Source: Candidatus Aenigmatarchaeota archaeon (lineage in GTDB: Archaea > Aenigmatarchaeota > Aenigmatarchaeia > QMZP01 > QMZT01). From it: a stretch of DNA of 64,000 nucleotides. Positions 56,558 to 64,000 of this stretch are shown here, piece after piece (positions within the stretch are counted from its first letter, which is position 1; each line of letters opens with the position of its first letter). Below the pieces are notes generated by a model. It saw only the letters and a program-made list of their open reading frames with translations, searched no databases and was not told where the DNA came from. The position numbers and the translations under genes are program-made. The stretch spans positions 62,001-126,000 of the forward strand of contig JAPLVC010000001.1 in the NCBI GenBank assembly GCA_026397315.1, in the 5' to 3' direction.

Positions 56558-59500
56558 GTGGAGGCTGAGAATATGAATGTCGGTTGTAACTCTAAGAAAA
56601 TTTTGTTTGGTCTTATTCTGTGTGTGTTTTTGTTTTCGCTCGTATCGTCTGTTTCTGCTGCGGAATATTGCGGCGACGGTACGTGTGAATATAAACAAAA
56701 AAGATTGTACCTGGGACAAACCTATCCGTTTCAGCTTTACGGAGCCAGCCATACCGCAAAATTTAAAAGCTTTAACATCACGAGCAAAAGCTCTGCGGTA
56801 GAAATAGACGGCGTAACTCAGATAATGTTCAGAGGTATAATGTACACTCTCTCTGGCGTTCCTGTATATGAGATGAGTTATAGTTACGATTCTACCGCTT
56901 CAAACGAGAGTTACGTTACTGTGAGATTGGGCGAGTTTGGACAATCATGCTCCAGCGACTGCAACACGCAAAAATGCATGCCTTACGTAGATGGCGTATG
57001 CCCCCAGACATGTTCTCTGGGTGTTGATGCAGACTGCTGCACCAACGCTAGTAAATATTGGCTGCAAACCGACTTTGGATTTTCATGTTATGACAATTTT
57101 TACAATTTATGGTGCAATCCCGAACAGCCATGCAGCAGCACTGCGGATGACTGCTGCCCCAACTGGTGCGCGGCAGGCTCAGACTACGACTGCTGCACAC
57201 AGAAAGGAATGTGCTGGACAAATAATGGCTGTTATACCTGTCAGAATAACACATGCACCGACTCCGACGGCGGCAAGAACTATTACGTGAAGGGAACAAC
57301 TACAGGACCGGGCTATGGTAACACAAGTAAACTAATCACATCCACCGACTATTGCGACGGCAACCTTCTAAAAGAAAGATACTGTGATGAAAATGATAAA
57401 TTTAATTCAGAAGATTACGCCTGCTCATACGGCTGCCTAGATGGCAGATGCAAAACAGGCCCTTATGTATGTGTTGATTATGAAGGTGAGAAAAATTATT
57501 ATAAGAAGGGTACAATTACCAATCAGTTCAATCAAAACTACACAGACTCTTGCACAAATAATACTTTAAGAGAATGGTATTGTGATCAGTACGGATCAGG
57601 CGCAAATGAATATTATGCTTGCCCGAACGGCTGCAAGGACGGAGCTTGTAATAATTTTGTTAACGCGTTAAAAGTAATAACGCCGAACGGCAACGAACAA
57701 TTCACAACAGAAAAGATAATAAAATTTTCTTTCTTAGTTAACTCTTATAAAAGTGGTTTGCTTAAATACTGGATTAAGAATTTTGCTACCGGCACAATTT
57801 ACAACATAGGTTCAGTTAGCGCCATACCATCTGCATTTGGTTACGTATATAACCTTGACTGGAATCTTCCCGTCCTTAAAGGGATGGGTGAAGTAATGCC
57901 TTCTGATGGCAAACAATACAAGGCATTCGTGGAATGGAAAAGTGATGATGGATCTGAAATACTTTCAGACGAAAGCGACAATTATTTCACAATCACTAAC
58001 CCACAGACATGCACAGATTCCGACGGCGGTAAAAATTATTATACGAAAGGAACAGTTACAGATGGCAATGGAGTCTCTACCGATGGTTGCTTTGTCCAAG
58101 GAAATAAAGATCCAAGTGCCCCACCAGAATGTTTTGGGTCCGATGGTACTGGAAATGGTAAGTGTATCAATGAAGGATTCTGCGAGAATGAAAAAACAAA
58201 TTATGCAATAGTTATGTGCCCGAACGGCTGCAAGGACGGGGCATGTGTTGGCGGCGACAACGTTAAAGAGCAGGTCAAGTGCGTTTTTGACGGGGCAACG
58301 GAAGATAACAAATGCTATTCCGATGCCGGCTTCAGCTGCCACGGTATCGGGAGCTGCGTGGCCGACGTCTACGGCAGCAAGGGACAGCAGTTGACGTGGA
58401 AAAGCAGTTGCGGTGGATACGCTTACACCGTAATAGACGGTCAGAACGAATATGCCAATTTCTACTGCAAACCCTCATCGTATTGCGGCAACGGCGTTTG
58501 TGAAATAGGAGAGACCCAGCAGAGCTGTCCTCAGGACTGCGTAAAAAATTGCCCTATATGGATAGACATGAGCTTCAACAAAGAGGTTTACTATCCCGGA
58601 GATTATTTTGAGGTGACCATTAAGCTCTATGACTATAACAAGAAACTGATGCCAAACCACGCCTTCAACCTGTATTACACAAATAATGGCAATGAATATC
58701 CGACATCGACAATGTATACCGACTCTGCCGGCATATACAAATCTTCTTCACAAATACCGAAGGATTTCCATGATTTTGGCGAATTCATCTTCGTGGCTTC
58801 AGCAGCAGAGGAAGGCTGCAATTACGTATATGACAAAGAGAATATTTACATAAACAATCTCGGCAGCTGCGGAGACAGCTACTGCAGCAAAGATGAAAAG
58901 GAACTTGTATGCACGACTACATGCGCCACTTGCCCGGTTGAACCAATCTCGGCTACTTCGAGCGTGGCATCCGCTGCCATAACCGGAGCTATAACGACGG
59001 CTGCGACAAATGATGTTTCGACATGCGGCTGCAATGAATATTGTTATGTGAAATGCGCCCGCGACTGCACGCCAAACTGTGGCAATGGTGTTTGTGATAC
59101 CATAGCATGCCTTGCTGAAGGCTGTCCTGTCCCTGAAAACGAGAAGAACTGCCCGAGCGACTGCGGCACAATCAATTATTGCGGTTCGCAGTCACAGGAC
59201 TATAACTGCGTCTGCCAGGAAGGCTTCAAAAAAGAGAAGTTTGAAGCGCCGTGTTCTGCAGTAACGGAAACTGCAAGCAGTACGGCAATTACAACGACAA
59301 ATAATACGATATGCACAGATTCCGACGGCGGGAAGAACTATTATGTTAAAGGATACTCAACCGGGTCAGATGGGTTGGACGGGACTTGGTCAAAAGAAGA
59401 TAAATGTCTGAAGGGTACGGGCGTTTTGGATTATGTCGAGAGTTGCAGCGGTAATGATTGTTATCTTCATGAGGCTATTTGCATAGGCAATCTTGCAACA

Positions 59501-61624
59501 GTTGAGGTTGGCGTTAAATGCCCGAACGGCTGCAAGGACGGGGCGTGCAACAAAACAAATGAAGAGGCTTATTTTAAATTCACTGATGGACACAATACAT
59601 TTATTTTCAAATTAACAGATTCGAAAAAGATACAAGAAGCTAGAGCCATACTTAATGGAAGCCAAACTAATGCTATACATGTTTCAGGCACAATTGATAA
59701 AAAAAGTATTGAAAAATCCGTTGATTACAATTCGCCATGGAACTATTATCTTATCCCTGCAACAATACATTTTTTTGATAACGCTGTTGAAGTTTGTGAT
59801 GCCAGTATTCAATATCTGGAAGACCATCTAAATGAATCTTGCGGCAGTTTTTTGCCAAATTGTGTGTGGTGTCCTTGGGGTTCTAAACTTATTGAAGAGG
59901 TTAAAATAAATCAAACACAAACCTGCACAGACACCGACGGCGGGATTAACTATGACGTGAGAGGCGATATCGTAGTCGTTTACAGTGATGGCACAGAGTC
60001 AGCATCGTGGGATCAGTGCAATTCGGTGGCGAACATATCCGGATATGGCGTGAATACATTATTGGAAAGATATTGCGGAAATGACCAGATTCAAACAATA
60101 TTCTATAACTGCCCCAACGGCTGCAAGGACGGGGCGTGCATAAAGGCTGATACCTGCACATACTACCGATGTATTCCATCATTCACATACCTTAATTTAC
60201 AGACGGACAAATACTATTACGACATAGGCGAGCAGGTGACAATAAGCACAAATTATTTAGACAAAGAAAAGATGACCTTGCAGGAGCTGACTGTGTCTGT
60301 CAAGGACCCTTACGGCAACCTGCAGGAAATCGTCATGAAGCCTGAATGCAACACGGCTGAAGAGTGCCCGCTATGCAAGCCGGGGGGTTATTGCCCGCCG
60401 TGCAGTAGCGTCACAACATGTCAGTTCAAGGGAGTTTACGCAGGAACAAAGATGGTTGGCCTTTACAGCGTGCAATCAGAAATGGCGATGAATAGCGCGT
60501 ATTTCAGGGTTTATGACTACTCCCTGCTAAAAAAATACCTGATACTCAGCGACATAGACGGCTACGTGTATAAGGATTCAAATTTGATGCAAGGCTCTGA
60601 GGACATCACTGTATATTTAGCGAGATATGAAAAGTCAGGCAAGACTTATGACGCGATGGTTGGTGAATTTGAAAGCAGGGACATCCTGAATAAATATCTT
60701 AGTGAAATTTTGAAATCCAATCCTCCAAGCGAGGAGAAGTTTGGCGGTCAGTACATATATGTTCTGAAAAGCGGCAGCCAGAAGGTATACTTCTGGACAA
60801 ACGGCCCATTCCTGATAGTGATATCCGAGGAGATGTATGCCCAGATGAGTGCTGCTGTCAAATCAGTCATTGAGCCAAGCAGCACGGAGACTTCTACCAG
60901 CATTGCCATCGCTGCAAGCGAGACTGCGACGTCTGCTTCCGGCGGGGGTTTATTCACGGGCATGATAACCGGCATGCCTGTTGCTACTGAATCAACAGAA
61001 AGCTTCAAACACTGCGGCGCGGATTCTGTATCATCTGAATGCGCGTGCATGGAAGGCGAGACTAAAGAGGAATTCATGCCATCATGCAAACAGGGCAGCG
61101 AATGCGAAATGGTCTTACATTACAGATGCGTGCAGAGAGAACCGACAGAACTGATAAATGCATACCTCGACAAATACCCGAGCGATATAAAGGCGACCGG
61201 GACGGAGTGCGAAACGAAGAACGGATACTGCATATACTTCCAGGACTCGTGCAAGGACGGCTTCGAGGATTCGGCTCTCGCGTGCAAGACGAAATCCGAG
61301 AAATGCTGCGTCAAGGAAGTGAACAGGGAAGACTTCATTGAAATTTCGCTGAAGCTTGAAAGCATGAGGGTGAAGATGGACACGTTCGAAACGAAGGCGG
61401 AAGCCCTCGCGGCCTATTACATGTCAGTGGGAGATGAGCAAAGAGCCGCTAAATTCCAGGAAGTGGCAGGCATGCTCTCCATGGCAAAGGAAAAGATAGA
61501 CCGCATAATCACAAAGATAAAGGACAACATGGACGACCTCGAGAGCGTAAGGGAAGAAATAAAAAGCGACATTAAAGGCCTGAGGAGTTACATAAGAAAC
61601 ATTCTTGTAAAGATGGTTTCCTAA
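56558..61624 (+). CDS. Giant Cys-rich secreted/surface repeat protein (1688 aa)
   Basis: Signal peptide; repeated CTDSDGGKNYYVKG...CPNGCKDGAC modules; C-terminal coiled coil. Actual start may be ATG 56573. Confidence 0.85.
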   Translation: MEAENMNVGCNSKKILFGLILCVFLFSLVSSVSAAEYCGDGTCEYKQKRLYLGQTYPFQLYGASHTAKFKSFNITSKSSAVEIDGVTQIMFRGIMYTLSGVPVYEMSYSYDSTASNESYVTVRLGEFGQSCSSDCNTQKCMPYVDGVCPQTCSLGVDADCCTNASKYWLQTDFGFSCYDNFYNLWCNPEQPCSSTADDCCPNWCAAGSDYDCCTQKGMCWTNNGCYTCQNNTCTDSDGGKNYYVKGTTTGPGYGNTSKLITSTDYCDGNLLKERYCDENDKFNSEDYACSYGCLDGRCKTGPYVCVDYEGEKNYYKKGTITNQFNQNYTDSCTNNTLREWYCDQYGSGANEYYACPNGCKDGACNNFVNALKVITPNGNEQFTTEKIIKFSFLVNSYKSGLLKYWIKNFATGTIYNIGSVSAIPSAFGYVYNLDWNLPVLKGMGEVMPSDGKQYKAFVEWKSDDGSEILSDESDNYFTITNPQTCTDSDGGKNYYTKGTVTDGNGVSTDGCFVQGNKDPSAPPECFGSDGTGNGKCINEGFCENEKTNYAIVMCPNGCKDGACVGGDNVKEQVKCVFDGATEDNKCYSDAGFSCHGIGSCVADVYGSKGQQLTWKSSCGGYAYTVIDGQNEYANFYCKPSSYCGNGVCEIGETQQSCPQDCVKNCPIWIDMSFNKEVYYPGDYFEVTIKLYDYNKKLMPNHAFNLYYTNNGNEYPTSTMYTDSAGIYKSSSQIPKDFHDFGEFIFVASAAEEGCNYVYDKENIYINNLGSCGDSYCSKDEKELVCTTTCATCPVEPISATSSVASAAITGAITTAATNDVSTCGCNEYCYVKCARDCTPNCGNGVCDTIACLAEGCPVPENEKNCPSDCGTINYCGSQSQDYNCVCQEGFKKEKFEAPCSAVTETASSTAITTTNNTICTDSDGGKNYYVKGYSTGSDGLDGTWSKEDKCLKGTGVLDYVESCSGNDCYLHEAICIGNLATVEVGVKCPNGCKDGACNKTNEEAYFKFTDGHNTFIFKLTDSKKIQEARAILNGSQTNAIHVSGTIDKKSIEKSVDYNSPWNYYLIPATIHFFDNAVEVCDASIQYLEDHLNESCGSFLPNCVWCPWGSKLIEEVKINQTQTCTDTDGGINYDVRGDIVVVYSDGTESASWDQCNSVANISGYGVNTLLERYCGNDQIQTIFYNCPNGCKDGACIKADTCTYYRCIPSFTYLNLQTDKYYYDIGEQVTISTNYLDKEKMTLQELTVSVKDPYGNLQEIVMKPECNTAEECPLCKPGGYCPPCSSVTTCQFKGVYAGTKMVGLYSVQSEMAMNSAYFRVYDYSLLKKYLILSDIDGYVYKDSNLMQGSEDITVYLARYEKSGKTYDAMVGEFESRDILNKYLSEILKSNPPSEEKFGGQYIYVLKSGSQKVYFWTNGPFLIVISEEMYAQMSAAVKSVIEPSSTETSTSIAIAASETATSASGGGLFTGMITGMPVATESTESFKHCGADSVSSECACMEGETKEEFMPSCKQGSECEMVLHYRCVQREPTELINAYLDKYPSDIKATGTECETKNGYCIYFQDSCKDGFEDSALACKTKSEKCCVKEVNREDFIEISLKLESMRVKMDTFETKAEALAAYYMSVGDEQRAAKFQEVAGMLSMAKEKIDRIITKIKDNMDDLESVREEIKSDIKGLRSYIRNILVKMVS

Positions 61625-61635
61625 GGGGGTAGACT

Positions 61636-61902
61636 ATGACGAAAGACCTCTATGACAAAATAGCAGAAGAGGATAAAGGTAAAAAAGAAGGCAAAGGCGG
61701 CTCTAAAAAAATGCTGGCCTTGGTGCTGATAGCGGTGATTGCAGTCGCCGGAGTGGCGGGCTTTTTCATCATGAACGGCGGCCTGCCAAGAGGCGGAGAA
61801 ACAATAGCGAATAAGGATCAGGCGACCGACACGCTTTCCGGCCTTGGCAACGACGTCAATGGATTAGCCGAAGATCTTAAAGGCTTGGAAGGGAATCTTT
61901 AA
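61636..61902 (+). CDS. Small single-TM protein
   Basis: MLALVLIAVIAVAGVAGFFIM TM; downstream of the surface protein. Confidence 0.65.
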   Translation: MTKDLYDKIAEEDKGKKEGKGGSKKMLALVLIAVIAVAGVAGFFIMNGGLPRGGETIANKDQATDTLSGLGNDVNGLAEDLKGLEGNL

Positions 61903-61903
61903 A

Positions 61904-63247
61904 ATGAACATGAAACTAAAAATTATCTTAGCTTGCACTTTTCTATTTTTCATATTCGTGCCTCTCGTCAGGGCGGACGGCATGGCATTCAATACCGGGT
62001 ATGATTTTTCTTCGAACGCATTGCACGGAGAGAATGTGCAGATAGCCGCGATAAACTATGAAAACGGTATGGAAAAGCTGGTTATAGCGGTAAAGATGGA
62101 CCAGATAAATGACAGTTCTGTCATTTGGATAGTGCCCGTGCCTTCAAAGCCCGAGAATGTAAAAATAAACGTACTCAAAAGCTTCCCGCTATTCGATGGT
62201 TATGAAATAATAAAAGGGGCTAGAAACAAAGTGAACCAGTTCACGAATAATGTCGGATTCGTGGTCATGCTTAACCAATTATGGCCAATTCCTATGATAC
62301 TTTTCGGGACAGGGTTTACTTCGCTTGCATCCCAGGGAGGAGTGCAAGTTTATGCCGAAACCCAGAAAGAAGGCATAACTACACAGGTCGTGACAGCGGA
62401 AACTTCACAGGGCCTTTATGATTACATCAGATCCAAGGGAGTGAACGTAAACTCTGTTTCCATACCTGTCATCGACGAATACATAGGAAAAAATTATTGC
62501 TTCGTAGTAAGCTGGATAAATGCAAAAACCAGTAAGGTTAATTACAATACTCCTTCAATTTTTGTCGAGTTCCCGACGGAGAGGATTTTCTACCCTCTCA
62601 AACCAACGAGCGTTTATGGCGAAAGGACCATACCGGTCATCATTTACATAATGGGCTTCGCCAAGCCGGAATTCTACGACGATATAAAGAGCTACGCAAG
62701 ATACAAATATTTCGTCAGAGAAAGCGGATATGTGCCTGAAAACTGGCCTTCTGAATTTTACAGCAAAGAGGAAGCTGGAAAATTATTTTATTACACCCGC
62801 ATGACCATAGGATATGAAAGAAGTTTCGGCTTTGAACCGGATATGATAAATATACCGACTCCGGCTGCTAGCAAATTCGTAGACGATTTGTGGATGGAAA
62901 AACTTGAAAAGGTACCGCCTGAAATAGAAGCCATTATCGCCAAGGCGGACCTATTGGACGCCATCTCAAAAAACAATTTTCTGCCGGTTGTATGGATCGC
63001 GCTCATGTCAATGATAACAGGAATGATAGCTGGGGTAATTGTGTTCAGGGACTTGAGAATAATCGGCTATGCCATTCTAGGGCTGGCAAACTGCCTGACG
63101 CTGCTCGGAGTGATTGCAGCAACTTACAAATTCATGAAAGATGAAAGCGGCAAAAAGAAAAAGGCTTTCATTATAGTTTTCATGCTGCTTTTCCTTGCGC
63201 TCAATTACGCAGGCCTTATGGTTCTGAGTGCTTTGATTCTAAACTAG
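61904..63247 (+). CDS. Membrane protein with large ectodomain (DUF2330-like)
   Basis: Signal peptide ...VPLVRADGMAFNTG; VIWIVPVPSKPENVKI; C-terminal TMs. Confidence 0.6.
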   Translation: MNMKLKIILACTFLFFIFVPLVRADGMAFNTGYDFSSNALHGENVQIAAINYENGMEKLVIAVKMDQINDSSVIWIVPVPSKPENVKINVLKSFPLFDGYEIIKGARNKVNQFTNNVGFVVMLNQLWPIPMILFGTGFTSLASQGGVQVYAETQKEGITTQVVTAETSQGLYDYIRSKGVNVNSVSIPVIDEYIGKNYCFVVSWINAKTSKVNYNTPSIFVEFPTERIFYPLKPTSVYGERTIPVIIYIMGFAKPEFYDDIKSYARYKYFVRESGYVPENWPSEFYSKEEAGKLFYYTRMTIGYERSFGFEPDMINIPTPAASKFVDDLWMEKLEKVPPEIEAIIAKADLLDAISKNNFLPVVWIALMSMITGMIAGVIVFRDLRIIGYAILGLANCLTLLGVIAATYKFMKDESGKKKKAFIIVFMLLFLALNYAGLMVLSALILN

Positions 63248-64000
63248 AACCCGCAACGTCCTCGCGCTGATTGCGTAAAGTATTTTCTTTCCCTCGTCGG
63301 ACTTCTTTTTTATGCGCACCTCGCCCTTGCCGCCTATGACAGGCGAGAAGAGATACGTCTCTCCGTCGTATATGTCTATCTGCTTGCCGACGTGCTCATT
63401 CCCCAGTATTATGCTGAACGCCTTGCCGCGCTCGCCTATCTCGAATGAGACGTCATGCTTGAACGTGTTCTGCAGCGGCTCGACCGTGATGCGTATGCCC
63501 GCGCGTCTCTCGAGCTCTTCGATGTTCCTGCCCTTCTTGCCTATGACCTGGGCTATGGCATCGTTGTTGACGCGCAGCACGACGCGGTTGTCCGAGGCGA
63601 ATTCGAGCTCGAAGTTCTCGTCTATCTGGCCCATCTCCTGCTTGATTATCCTCGTCACTTTCTCCACGACGGGCTTCGAGGCTTCCTTTATCGGGATGAC
63701 GACGTTCTCCTCGCCGAATGTGTAAATCTCGTATTCGAGCTTCTTCGTCTCGAAGTCGCGCACTTCCACGACCGGACGGGCGAGATCCGCCTCGGTCATG
63801 CCGCTAGGGACTTTGACGAGCAGGCCAAGCGTGTATATCCTCTCTATCCTGCCGTTGCGTATGTAGATTATCGTGTCGACCACGTGCGGGATCATGCCCA
63901 GCTCGATGCGTCCCATGAATCGCTGGACGGCAGAGATTATGTCGGTCGCGTGCACGACGCCTATCATGCCCACGCCCGCGAGGCGCATGTCCGCGAAGAC
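63239..64000 (-). CDS. PIN/KH-domain ATPase C-terminal region (runs off window)
   Basis: KH motif VIGKKGRNIEELERRAGIRITVEPL; N-terminal segment DIISAVQRFMGRIELGMIPHVVDTIIYIRNG. Confidence 0.8.
   Translation of the reverse strand, partial: VFADMRLAGVGMIGVVHATDIISAVQRFMGRIELGMIPHVVDTIIYIRNGRIERIYTLGLLVKVPSGMTEADLARPVVEVRDFETKKLEYEIYTFGEENVVIPIKEASKPVVEKVTRIIKQEMGQIDENFELEFASDNRVVLRVNNDAIAQVIGKKGRNIEELERRAGIRITVEPLQNTFKHDVSFEIGERGKAFSIILGNEHVGKQIDIYDGETYLFSPVIGGKGEVRIKKKSDEGKKILYAISARTLRVLV

Noticed and set aside
1-64000. rRNA genes and IS transposases
   Set aside because: No rRNA-like stretches or DDE/HUH transposase motifs recognised

Overview
Archaeal-type chromosome segment. It is read as archaeal from aIF5B, aIF2alpha/beta, a Spt4/Spt5/Rpo7 set, an A/V-type ATPase operon, GINS and a BHB-intron tRNA. 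A GC-rich, syntenic core (1-1660 and about 21000-64000) carries serS, apt, an ABC exporter, DNA repair genes, ftsZ, secE-spt5-L11, translation factors, S15, Nre, the ATPase operon, rpo7-spt4-S24e-S27e-aIF2alpha, SRP54 and a giant Cys-rich repeat surface protein. The core is interrupted by a ~19 kb AT-rich integrated element at about 1685-21021. It starts with a tyrosine recombinase and ends with a small AbrB-like ORF. Its edges carry a candidate 11-bp direct repeat plus imperfect inverted repeats. The element carries several candidate defence or conflict modules: (i) a membrane coiled-coil protein, a transglutaminase-like protein and a HEPN-like protein; (ii) a methyltransferase with a FokI-like winged-helix/PD-(D/E)XK protein; (iii) a small PD-(D/E)XK-like protein followed by a tightly packed trio: an Mre11-like phosphoesterase, a Rad50/YhaN-like ATPase with a hydrophobic segment instead of a zinc hook, and a GHKL ATPase fused to a C-terminal HExxH metalloprotease motif. 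I consider this trio the best candidate for an undescribed system. Beside it sits a 112-aa ORF resembling only the T7-loop plus C-terminal domain of FtsZ, a possible cell-division antagonist. Other signals include an ATTGCA iteron-like array (18170-18420), a recurring TATATTGCATA box, a structured leader with two mutually exclusive stems upstream of S15, and a 41-nt BHB intron in tRNA-Ile. All homology statements come from motif reading by eye; no database search was run.
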